Positions 1-5,017 of a DNA stretch of 9,080 nucleotides are shown in pieces. This stretch comes from JAIVHA01 sp965367295. GTDB lineage: Bacteria > Pseudomonadota > Gammaproteobacteria > DSM-19610. Below the pieces are notes generated by a model, which was given only the letters and a program-made list of their open reading frames with translations, was not told the DNA's origin and did no database searches. The DNA is taken from assembly GCA_965367295.1 (NCBI GenBank), contig CBDUHN010000065.1, forward strand, positions 1 to 9,080. Direction: 5' to 3'. The first letter of the stretch is position 1. Every line of letters begins with the position of its first letter. The translations under genes and the position numbers were made by a program.

Positions 1-40
1 TGAAGCTAACCAGTACTAATTGCCCGTGAGGCTTGACCAT
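1..40 (+). rRNA. rrl: 23S ribosomal RNA, 3' end (partial)
   Basis: The window opens inside the last bases of 23S rRNA. The stretch ending CCGTGAGGCTTGACC matches the E. coli 23S 3' terminus (ACCGTGAGGCTTAACC) almost base for base. The terminal CTTGACC would pair with a GGTCAAG at the 5' end of the gene, outside the window, to form helix 1. The exact mature 3' end is an estimate from that comparison, good to within a few bases. The rest of the gene lies upstream of the window. Confidence 0.9.
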
Positions 41-42
41 AT

Positions 43-67
43 AACACCCAAACAGTTTGGTGGTGTT
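43..67 (+). other. 23S-5S spacer processing stem-loop
   Basis: Directly after 23S, AACACC (43-48) pairs with GGTGTT (62-67) and CAAAC (49-53) faces GTTTG (55-59), giving a long hairpin with a two-base bulge. Such structures in rRNA spacers commonly guide RNase III/RNase E processing of the precursor. The pairing is visible; the processing role is inferred. The rest of the spacer (68-153) has no tRNA gene. Confidence 0.45.
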
Positions 68-116
68 GTGGACTCATCAACATACCGCCGATACAACTTC
101 CCGAACTTGAGTGTGA

Positions 117-137
117 CGCAACTTGATAAGAGTTGCG
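117..137 (+). other. Stem-loop just upstream of 5S rRNA
   Basis: CGCAACT (117-123) and AGTTGCG (131-137) form a perfect 7-bp stem with a seven-base loop, 16 bases before the mature 5S start. Its location fits a precursor-processing or folding element of the rRNA transcript; this role is inferred. Confidence 0.35.
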
Positions 138-153
138 GTACCTCGAACCAGTT

Positions 154-272
154 TGCCTGGCGGCCATAGCGAGTGTGAACCACCCGATCCCATTCCGAAC
201 TCGGAAGTGAAACCGCTCAGCGCCGATGATAGTGTGGGGTTTCCCCATGTGAAAGTAGGACACTGCCAGGCT
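154..272 (+). rRNA. rrf: 5S ribosomal RNA
   Basis: This is a complete 5S rRNA, about 119 bases. It starts TGCCTGGCGGCCATAGCGAG and ends ACTGCCAGGCT; the two ends pair as helix I. Internal landmarks match E. coli 5S closely: CCCGATCCCATTCCGAACTC (loop B/C region), GAAGTGAAAC and GCGCCGATGATAGTGTGGGG. It is a structural RNA of the large ribosomal subunit, co-transcribed with the 23S gene just upstream. Ends are placed by comparison with E. coli and may be off by one or two bases. Confidence 0.96.
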
Positions 273-280
273 TTAATACC

Positions 281-320
281 AAAACCCCGTATGCATAGCG
301 TACGGGGTTTTTCTTTTTGC
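281..320 (+). terminator. Intrinsic terminator of the rRNA operon
   Basis: AAAACCCCGTATGC (281-294) pairs with GCGTACGGGGTTTT (298-311) around a three-base ATA loop, with one T-G wobble, and is followed by a T-rich run (TTTTTCTTTTT). It sits about ten bases after 5S, where an rRNA operon would end. The strong GC core and long T tract make it convincing. Confidence 0.93.
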
Positions 321-390
321 GGGCTATGAGAGTCTGGGGTTCGATATCGTAGCTGCCGTGCGCCCCCGCCCCCCGAATCCGGGTGCTAAC

Positions 391-418
391 AGCGACTTAT
401 CCTGCATGTAAAGTCGCT
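391..418. repeat. Perfect 8-bp inverted repeat (hairpin)
   Basis: AGCGACTT (391-398) and AAGTCGCT (411-418) are exact reverse complements separated by 12 bases. The element lies in the 170-base gap between the rRNA terminator and the first CBS gene. There is no T-run after it, so it is not an obvious terminator. It could be an operator-like palindrome or an mRNA structure; function unknown. The rest of 321-390 holds only a C-rich run (CGCCCCCGCCCCCCG) with no gene. Confidence 0.4.
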
Positions 419-433
419 TGTACCCGCGGTGCC

Positions 434-475
434 TGGCAATGTGTGAGGTAATAGTCTATATCCAGGGTATACCTC
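434..475 (+). promoter_or_regulatory. Possible promoter and operator-like repeat of the CBS gene
   Basis: A weak sigma70-like pair is visible: TGGCAA (434-439) and TATATC (457-462), 17 bases apart. The candidate -10 is bracketed by the inverted repeat GAGGTA (445-450) / TACCTC (470-475). A promoter is expected because a strong terminator closes the upstream rRNA operon. The hexamers match consensus poorly, so the precise location is uncertain. Confidence 0.25.
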
Positions 476-492
476 AAAATGGAGGACGGATT

Positions 493-1092
493 ATGGCTTC
501 CCGTTATAATTCCATACCGATGGCGCCACTGACTTCTTTGACCGGTTATTTCCAGCCCCGCCAGGAACCACCTGATAAGGTGACGGATGACAGTCCTGCA
601 CTTTTGGTAATGACCGATTTTCGTCAGCTTCCCGCTGTGACGGTGGAGCCGGGAATTTCCATTGAATGGGCACTGGATCGAATGAAAAAATTCGGTGTGC
701 GCCTGCTGTTGGTGACCAATGAGGATGAGGAGGTGCTGGGCCTGATTACATCGACGGATATTCAGGGTGAAAAACCCATGAAACTCGGAACTGAGTATGG
801 GCGCCGTTTCGCCGAAATCACGGTGCGTGAGATCATGACCCCCTATGACCAGCTTGATGTCATCGCCATGGAGGGCGTGCTGAAGGCTACCGTGGGAGCG
901 GTAGTGGAGACTATGCGCAAGGTCGGTCGTCGTCATGCGCTGGTGCTGGATATGGATCGCTATACAGGAAAGCCGGCTATCCGCGGACTCTTTTCACTGA
1001 CGCAAATCAGCCGTCTGCTGGGGCAGCCAATGGGGGATGTGGTCGAGGTGGCCACTACCTTCGTGGAGATGGAGATCGCGCTGAACAGCTAG
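493..1092 (+). CDS. CBS-domain protein (two CBS motifs)
   Basis: A 199-residue cytoplasmic protein built almost entirely of a CBS (Bateman) pair. CBS1 spans about residues 40-90, ending VLGLITSTDI followed by QGEKPMK; CBS2 spans about 112-180, beginning VREIMTP. CBS pairs usually bind adenine nucleotides (AMP, ATP, SAM) and act as sensors. No catalytic or transport domain is attached, so its partner cannot be read from the sequence. ATG 493 is chosen because GGAGG (481-485) lies seven bases upstream; the reading frame is open farther left to a TTG at 418, but that extension has no ribosome site and covers the predicted promoter. It stands alone between the rRNA terminator and a double terminator, so it is probably monocistronic. 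In E. coli the matching slot next to rrnB holds murB. The first ~38 residues are low in recognisable structure. Confidence 0.88.
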   Translation: MASRYNSIPMAPLTSLTGYFQPRQEPPDKVTDDSPALLVMTDFRQLPAVTVEPGISIEWALDRMKKFGVRLLLVTNEDEEVLGLITSTDIQGEKPMKLGTEYGRRFAEITVREIMTPYDQLDVIAMEGVLKATVGAVVETMRKVGRRHALVLDMDRYTGKPAIRGLFSLTQISRLLGQPMGDVVEVATTFVEMEIALNS

Positions 1093-1114
1093 TTGACCAC
1101 GGTCGGCTGTGAAT

Positions 1115-1148
1115 AAAAAAGCCGCAGACTCACCGCTGCGGCTTTTTT
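1115..1148 (+). terminator. Intrinsic terminator after the CBS gene
   Basis: GCCGCAG (1121-1127) pairs with CTGCGGC (1136-1142) over an eight-base loop. A6 on the left and T6 on the right extend the stem, so it could work in both directions. It lies 22 bases after the CBS stop codon. Confidence 0.92.
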
Positions 1149-1152
1149 ATGC

Positions 1153-1174
1153 GCCTGGCAGCCAGGCATTTTTT
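1153..1174 (+). terminator. Second, back-to-back intrinsic terminator
   Basis: GCCTGGC (1153-1159) and GCCAGGC (1161-1167) are perfect reverse complements around a single A. In RNA this gives a 6-bp stem with a CAG loop, followed by A and TTTTTT (1169-1174). It begins only five bases after the first terminator and would strengthen insulation of birA from upstream transcription. Confidence 0.75.
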
Positions 1175-1199
1175 ATGTGCGTCAGTAGTGATGAATGCA

Positions 1200-1208
1200 T
1201 GCTAAAAT
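1200..1208 (+). promoter_or_regulatory. Extended -10 promoter of the birA operon
   Basis: TGCTAAAAT fits the extended -10 element (TG-N-TATAAT, five of six in the hexamer). No good -35 is visible near 1180, as is common for extended -10 promoters. With usual spacing, transcription would start around 1214-1216, at or beside the birA start codon at 1215. The preceding double terminator makes a promoter here necessary; the exact start is inferred. Confidence 0.55.
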
Positions 1209-1214
1209 CCCCCG

Positions 1215-2186
1215 ATGTCAGCATGTTACCAACTGGTGGAGCAGCTTGCGGACGGGCGTTTCCACTCCGGCGAATCCCTTGGTCAATGTCTCGGCGTCAG
1301 CCGGGCGGCAATCTGGAAACAGGTCCGGGGATTGCAGAATATGGGCTTTGTGGTTCATGCCGTGCGAGGTAAGGGATACCGTCTGGCCAATTCGCTGGAA
1401 CTGCTGGATCAGCAGCTGATATTGGCCTCGGTGAATGAGGCACGGCAGGGACAAATTACCGGGATCGAGCTGTTTCATGAACTATCCTCGACCAACGAAT
1501 ATTTACGACAGCGCAAGGGAATAAGATCCGGTACCGTATGCCTGGCGGAGCGGCAGACACAGGGGCGGGGGCGTCGTGGAAGACGCTGGATTTCACCTTA
1601 TGGGGCCAATCTCTATTTGTCCTTGTTGTGGCGTTTTGATCAGGGTGTGACCGTCCTGGGTGGGCTTAGTCTGGTCGTTGGGCTTGCCTTGCTGCGTACC
1701 ATGCGTGAGTTTGGCGTTTACGAGGCAGGGCTTAAATGGCCAAATGACGTGCACGTGCAGGGTGCAAAGCTGGCCGGAATTCTGATCGAGATTGCCGGCG
1801 AGACAGCAGGCCCGTGTAGCACCGTTATTGGAATCGGCATCAATGTTGCGATGCCAGATCCCGAGGGACAGGAAATCGACCAGCGCTGGATTGATCTTGC
1901 GCGGGTCACCAGTGAACCTGTTTCGCGTAATCGTTTGGCGGGACGCTTGCTGGAGCAATTAATTACGATACTGCAGGAATTTGAAGCCTCCGGATTGTCG
2001 CCCTTTGTAGAAGAGTGGCAGCGATATGACATTGCCATGGGGCGTGAAGTCCAGGTGCAGTTCGGAGAACATGTGGTATTGGGCAAAGGCGGCGGCATTG
2101 ATGTCGATGGCGCTTTCCTGCTCGATACTGGAAACGGATTACGCCGCTTCGCTTCTGGCGAAGTGAGCCTACGGATTACAGAATGA
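1215..2186 (+). CDS. birA: BirA: biotin-protein ligase and biotin operon repressor
   Basis: It activates biotin with ATP to biotinyl-AMP and transfers it to the acceptor lysine of the biotin carboxyl carrier protein of acetyl-CoA carboxylase. When acceptor is scarce the holo-dimer represses biotin synthesis genes. The protein has 323 residues (E. coli BirA 321). An N-terminal winged helix-turn-helix spans about 18-58 (HSGESLGQCLGVSRAAIWK, then the wing ending RGKGYRL), so the repressor function is likely retained. The catalytic core carries SSTNEYL (91-97), the biotinyl-AMP-binding loop GRGRRGRRW (117-125), KWPNDV (174-179), KLAGILIE (185-192) and GIGIN (206-210). The C-terminal SH3-like domain starts near 272. 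ATG 1215 is supported by alignment with E. coli BirA, and an in-frame stop lies just upstream (1203-1205). No ribosome-binding site precedes it. It overlaps coaX by four bases (ATGA). No target operator for it was seen in this window. Confidence 0.96.
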   Translation: MSACYQLVEQLADGRFHSGESLGQCLGVSRAAIWKQVRGLQNMGFVVHAVRGKGYRLANSLELLDQQLILASVNEARQGQITGIELFHELSSTNEYLRQRKGIRSGTVCLAERQTQGRGRRGRRWISPYGANLYLSLLWRFDQGVTVLGGLSLVVGLALLRTMREFGVYEAGLKWPNDVHVQGAKLAGILIEIAGETAGPCSTVIGIGINVAMPDPEGQEIDQRWIDLARVTSEPVSRNRLAGRLLEQLITILQEFEASGLSPFVEEWQRYDIAMGREVQVQFGEHVVLGKGGGIDVDGAFLLDTGNGLRRFASGEVSLRITE

Positions 2187-2956
2187 TACTGTTGCTGGAT
2201 ATAGGCAATACAAGCATGAAATGGGCATTCCTGCAGGATGGGAATTTGCAGGGACAAGGATCAACGGTACGCGCCGACAAAGAGTTCAAGGATCTGGCCA
2301 AGGCCAGTTGGCCGGATATCGAACCACCGGAACGGGTGCTGGTATGCAATGTGGCTGGGCCTGCCATGAAGAAATCCGCCAATCTCTGGATTAAACGGCG
2401 CTGGAAGGTTACCCCGGAATTTATTCAGGCTGAAGCGGATGCCTGTGGCGTGCATAATGCTTACCATGAACCGAAAAAACTGGGCACAGATCGGTGGGCA
2501 GCGTTGATTGCTGCTCGGCAGTTGTCCAAGGGAGCCTCCTGTGTGATTGATTGCGGTACCGCAATCACGATCGATGCATTATCCGCAGATGGCAGGCACC
2601 AGGGTGGCTTGATTATTCCCGGGCTGGCATTGATGGCGCGCTCGCTCATTGATCGTGCGCCAGATATCCATGAGCCCACGGCTGATACTTCCGAGGATGT
2701 GGCACTGTTCGCACGGGATACGGACAATGCGGTTAGCGGCGGTGCATTGTATGCAGCAGTGGCACTGCTGGATCGCGCCATAACCGATGTGACAGCGGCA
2801 TTGGGGCCCCGTCTGTCAGTATTCATTACGGGTGGCGATGGCGCGCGGATCGCCGGCCTGCTGCGTTGTAGGGCAACGTGCGACCCTGACCTGGTACTCA
2901 AGGGACTGGCCCAGATGGCGCAGGTACCCGCATGCGATACCTCCTCTACCTCCTGA
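2183..2956 (+). CDS. coaX: Type III pantothenate kinase
   Basis: It phosphorylates pantothenate with ATP to 4'-phosphopantothenate, the first committed step of coenzyme A synthesis, in the cytoplasm. The 257-residue protein has the ASKHA-fold marks of type III enzymes: phosphate-binding DIGNT at 6-10, GTDRW at 101-105 (Asp103 corresponds to the family's catalytic base), DCGTAITID at 123-131, GGLIIPG at 141-147 and TGGDG at 216-220. Type III enzymes, unlike E. coli CoaA, typically need a monovalent cation and are not inhibited by CoA. The start ATG overlaps the birA stop in an ATGA junction, and the 3' end overlaps the next gene by 25 bases, so all three genes are very probably co-translated from one mRNA. 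birA-coaX pairing is common in bacteria, linking two acyl-metabolism cofactors. In E. coli the unrelated coaA occupies this same place after birA. Confidence 0.95.
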   Translation: MILLLDIGNTSMKWAFLQDGNLQGQGSTVRADKEFKDLAKASWPDIEPPERVLVCNVAGPAMKKSANLWIKRRWKVTPEFIQAEADACGVHNAYHEPKKLGTDRWAALIAARQLSKGASCVIDCGTAITIDALSADGRHQGGLIIPGLALMARSLIDRAPDIHEPTADTSEDVALFARDTDNAVSGGALYAAVALLDRAITDVTAALGPRLSVFITGGDGARIAGLLRCRATCDPDLVLKGLAQMAQVPACDTSSTS

Positions 2957-3666
2957 TCATCGCCAATCTCGCTTTCTGGGCCTGGTATCCTCGGCCCCCT
3001 GAGCCGGTATCCATATTTTCACCTTCTGCCTGGCCGTTGCCGCCGGATGTGGATACCCTCGTGTTATTGGGTGAACGGGCGAAAACCACACCGGAATCTG
3101 GCGGCGGAGAAAAGCCGGCCGTGGGTACGCCTCCGCCTGCGGCTCCAGAGCCAACACCGGCTTCCGACGAAATGGAGGCGCCGTCACAGGTGCCAGCCAG
3201 CGAACCTCTGCCCCTCCCGCGATGCCACACAATCGGCCCTTTCATGGCCGAGAAGACCCAAATTACGGTTGCCAGATTACTGAAGAAGGCTGGACTGGAT
3301 GCCAAGCAGCGAACCAGTGACGTTCAGGAGCAGATCGGATACTGGGTGTATCTGCCGGCAATGACAGCGGCGGAGGCCAAACGGGTCGCCGATAGACTGT
3401 TAGAGCAGGGGGTGTCTGATTATTTTATCGGCAAGCAAAACTATATTTCTCTCGGTGCCTTTTCCGACAAGGCCGCCGCGGAAACTCGCCGCAGACGTAT
3501 CACGGATATGGGCTATGCACCCCGCCTGGATCCGCGATTCCGCAACCGCACCGCCTATTGGCTGGACGTGGTGGAGGATGGCACAACATCCCTGACGGAA
3601 GAACGCTGGTCTGAGATCCGCGAAACCTACCCCGAGGCCCGGCGCCAGTCCCTGAGTTGCGAATAA
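2932..3666 (+). CDS. Membrane-anchored SPOR-domain protein
   Basis: A 244-residue protein with three parts: an N-terminal hydrophobic segment (about 2-18, YLLYLLIIANLAFWAWY) with one preceding Arg, typical of an inner-membrane anchor with the rest in the periplasm; a Pro/Ala/Glu-rich linker (about 50-96); and a C-terminal SPOR-type region (about 97-206) containing RCHTIGPF (97-104) and YISLGAFSDKAAAETRRRR (171-189) followed by MGYAPRL. SPOR domains bind glycan strands stripped of stem peptides and often direct proteins to the division septum. No catalytic domain is visible. ATG 2932 has AGGT six bases upstream, inside the coaX coding end. It is last in the birA-coaX operon; a SPOR protein in this place is a recurrent arrangement in Pseudomonas-like genomes as I recall. 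Its exact role is unknown. Confidence 0.85.
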   Translation: MRYLLYLLIIANLAFWAWYPRPPEPVSIFSPSAWPLPPDVDTLVLLGERAKTTPESGGGEKPAVGTPPPAAPEPTPASDEMEAPSQVPASEPLPLPRCHTIGPFMAEKTQITVARLLKKAGLDAKQRTSDVQEQIGYWVYLPAMTAAEAKRVADRLLEQGVSDYFIGKQNYISLGAFSDKAAAETRRRRITDMGYAPRLDPRFRNRTAYWLDVVEDGTTSLTEERWSEIRETYPEARRQSLSCE

Positions 3667-3667
3667 A

Positions 3668-3696
3668 TTGCCCTGGCGCCTCTGTTTGCCTACAAT
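3668..3696 (+). promoter_or_regulatory. Sigma70 promoter of tRNA-Thr
   Basis: TTGCCC (3668-3673) and TACAAT (3691-3696) are separated by exactly 17 bases. Transcription would start near 3703, about five bases before the mature tRNA. It begins one base after the stop codon of the SPOR gene, so the tRNA need not depend on read-through from the birA operon. Confidence 0.7.
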
Positions 3697-3707
3697 TTCA
3701 CCTTCAA

Positions 3708-3783
3708 GCCGACATAGCACAACTGGTAGTGCAACTGATTTGTAATCAGTAGGTTCGGGGTTCAAGTCCTCGTGTCGGCACCA
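3708..3783 (+). tRNA. tRNA-Thr (anticodon TGT)
   Basis: A 76-base cloverleaf. The acceptor stem GCCGACA pairs with TGTCGGC, then A and encoded CCA. The D stem is GCAC/GTGC. The anticodon stem ACTGA/TCAGT encloses the loop TTTGTAA, so the anticodon is TGT. The T arm is CGGGG-TTCAAGT-CCTCG with one G-T pair. It closely resembles E. coli thrU, including the CAACTGA...TGTAATCAGTAGGT core. In E. coli thrU is the first tRNA of thrU-tyrU-glyT-thrT-tufB; here no other tRNA follows. No copy of its 3' end was seen downstream, so there is no sign of an inserted island using it as an attachment site. Confidence 0.97.
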
Positions 3784-3794
3784 TCTCCTTGTAC

Positions 3795-3842
3795 GGCCAC
3801 ACCGCTGCACAGATAGCCATCTGTATGCCCGGCGGTGTGGTC
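3795..3842 (+). terminator. Long hairpin after tRNA-Thr, probable terminator or 3' processing stem
   Basis: CCACACCGC (3797-3805) pairs with GCGGTGTGG (3832-3840). Inside, ACAGAT (3809-3814) pairs with ATCTGT (3819-3824) around an AGCC loop. The resulting long interrupted stem begins about a dozen bases after the encoded CCA. It lacks a proper T tract (TCTGTCAATAAA follows), so it may stall or protect transcript ends rather than act as a textbook terminator. Confidence 0.6.
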
Positions 3843-3907
3843 TGTCAATAAATCGCTGTTCCAGTTGTAAGCAAACCTTAATCTGTCTCCTCCAGAATGA
3901 CGATTGT

Positions 3908-3990
3908 GGCTCCCTGATTTCAGATTGGTGCCTGTAAAAGTGTGATGGGCGTCACAAATACCCCGCCATTATGCTCATGAAATCAGAGCC
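3908..3990. repeat. Inverted repeat flanking and centred on the CRP-type site
   Basis: Left arm GGCTCCCTGATTTCA (3908-3922) and right arm TGAAATCAGAGCC (3978-3990) are reverse complements at all 13 positions except for two extra C bases in the left arm. The midpoint of the pair (3949) nearly coincides with that of the TGTGA-N6-TCACA palindrome (3948.5), so the control region is symmetric at two scales. It could be a second operator pair for looping, a cruciform, or chance. Confidence 0.55.
3941..3956. promoter_or_regulatory. CRP/Vfr-type operator, perfect core palindrome
   Basis: TGTGA-TGGGCG-TCACA has both consensus half-sites of the CRP family (TGTGA-N6-TCACA) without a mismatch, plus A/T-rich flanks (AAAAG left, AATA right). 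It lies about 95 bases before the acyltransferase start. If transcription began at 3990, the site would be centred at -41.5 (class II activation), and TGAAAT (3978-3983) would then fall at the -10. The alternative TATGCT (3970-3975) would put the site over the -35, consistent with repression. CRP is the known reader of this motif in gammaproteobacteria; binding here is inferred. Confidence 0.65.
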
Positions 3991-4050
3991 GTGCTCGATA
4001 ACCTTTCGAGGTAATGGGTAAAGCGCGCCATTGTGCATAAAGGGGGGCAT

Positions 4051-4914
4051 ATGGGGAAGCGAGCTTCGGGTACCGCTGTGGCACCCCGGATGGGAGCGAT
4101 AAGGGTGGAACGTCGTCGACGTGCCACTCCGGCGCTGATCGCCATATCACAGGCATATTCCGAGGCTGATTTGCAGGCAGCCTATCAACTGGTTTATCAG
4201 CGTTATCTGAAAGAAGGCTACCAGGCGCCGACCCCCGGTAAACTGCGTTTTGTAGCGCATTGCTGTTTGCCGACGACGCGTACCTTTATTGCCAAGGTGC
4301 AGGGGAAGATCATTGCGACCCTTAGCCTGATTGACGATCGTGAGCTGGGACTGCCACTGGAAAAGGAGTACCCGGAAGAGATCGCTCGCCTGCGTAAGCA
4401 GGGGCACACACTCGCTGAGGTATCCTGTCTTGCTACACGGCGTTTCGGTGATCGTTCCGTGCTCATGAAATTGATGCGGGCCATGTATGCCTATGCACGC
4501 TACCATCTGCATATAACAGCATGTTGTATTGCGGTTCACCCACGGCAGCAGAATTTTTATCAGCGGGTATTGTTGTTCGAAAATATTGGTGGGGAACGGG
4601 AATACCAGGCATGCAGCAAGGCGCCGGCCATTGCGATGTGCATGGATCTGCGTGACTGTGAGCAGCGTATGGCCGGTTCTCATTCGTCCGGGATGATTAA
4701 GCGTTTTTTCCTGGGGCAGCAGGACTATGTGCGCATGGCAGAGGAACTGGCCAGTGTGGAGCGGCAGGCAGTACAGGCCCGTTATGCCTTTTCCCGTAGC
4801 CAATTATCGCGCCATGCGATTGATGAGGCTGAACGACAGGCCATTGTGACAGCCTATCAAGGGTGTTTTGGCATTTCCGGTATATTACCGCGGCGATCGG
4901 TAGCAACGGATTGA
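4051..4914 (+). CDS. FeeM-like N-acyl amino acid synthase / autoinducer-synthase-fold acyltransferase
   Basis: A 287-residue soluble protein. Its central region follows the pattern of FeeM-type long-chain N-acyl amino acid synthases, a GNAT-fold group related to LuxI-type acyl-homoserine-lactone synthases, which transfer an acyl chain from acyl-ACP to an amino-group acceptor. Visible marks: AAYQLVYQRYLKEGY (43-57), the substrate-entry motif; TFIAKVQGKIIATLSLIDD (78-96) followed by ELGLPLEKEY; LAEVSCLA (121-128); VHPRQQNFYQRVLLFENIG (162-180); and PAIAMCMDL (192-200). The N-terminus is basic (VERRRRA, 19-25). A helical tail of about 85 residues follows the fold and is unassigned. ATG 4051 is preceded by AGGGGGG three bases upstream; a GTG at 4033 is a less likely start. 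Substrate and product cannot be read from the sequence. Alternatives are an exosortase-associated acyltransferase or another GNAT; no exosortase gene is nearby. It appears monocistronic, with its own control region and a terminator. Confidence 0.68.
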   Translation: MGKRASGTAVAPRMGAIRVERRRRATPALIAISQAYSEADLQAAYQLVYQRYLKEGYQAPTPGKLRFVAHCCLPTTRTFIAKVQGKIIATLSLIDDRELGLPLEKEYPEEIARLRKQGHTLAEVSCLATRRFGDRSVLMKLMRAMYAYARYHLHITACCIAVHPRQQNFYQRVLLFENIGGEREYQACSKAPAIAMCMDLRDCEQRMAGSHSSGMIKRFFLGQQDYVRMAEELASVERQAVQARYAFSRSQLSRHAIDEAERQAIVTAYQGCFGISGILPRRSVATD

Positions 4915-4934
4915 AATATTTTCAGGTGGCTGCC

Positions 4935-4965
4935 CCTTGAAATGTCAGGGTGTCGCCTCTACTAC
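4935..4965 (+). promoter_or_regulatory. Probable lon promoter with a heat-shock-like -35
   Basis: CCCCTTGAAA (4933-4942) closely matches the -35 of sigma32 promoters (CCCTTGAA). The corresponding sigma32 -10 (CCCCATNT) is not well matched 13-14 bases later (GCCTCTAC). Read as sigma70, TTGAAA (4937-4942) and TACTAC (4960-4965) are 17 bases apart. Either reading starts transcription near 4972, at the base of the terminator hairpin. lon is a classical heat-shock gene in E. coli, which supports the idea but does not prove it. Confidence 0.45.
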
Positions 4966-4970
4966 TATAG

Positions 4971-4996
4971 GCACACCGACCGGTGTGCTTTTTTTT
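4971..4996 (+). terminator. Intrinsic terminator between the acyltransferase gene and lon
   Basis: GCACACC (4971-4977) pairs with GGTGTGC (4982-4988) around GACC, followed by eight T (4989-4996). It lies 56 bases after the acyltransferase stop codon and before the lon start, so the two genes are probably separate transcription units. It also argues against any lon start upstream of 5018. Confidence 0.9.
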
Positions 4997-5017
4997 GCAG
5001 ATAACAGTAATAATCCT

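Noticed and set aside
418..492. Extension of the first CBS protein to a TTG at 418
   Set aside because: There is no ribosome-binding site at 418, whereas ATG 493 has GGAGG at ideal distance.
397..936. 179-codon minus-strand frame opposite the first CBS gene
   Set aside because: A shadow of the CBS gene with no motif; the plus strand has a clear ribosome site and domain pattern.
3400..3810. 136-codon minus-strand frame across the SPOR gene end and the tRNA
   Set aside because: It lies antisense to a recognised gene and a tRNA, a well-known source of spurious proteins; it has no family resemblance or ribosome site.
3784..4050. Remnant tRNA-Tyr/Gly/Thr genes or a tRNA-associated attachment repeat
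   Set aside because: I looked for partial cloverleaf arms and for a repeat of the tRNA-Thr 3' end; none was seen.
4937..5017. Extension of lon to an upstream TTG start at 4937, adding 27 residues
   Set aside because: The extension would be translated through an intrinsic terminator with a T8 tract and the predicted promoter; the added residues do not look like a Lon N-terminus.
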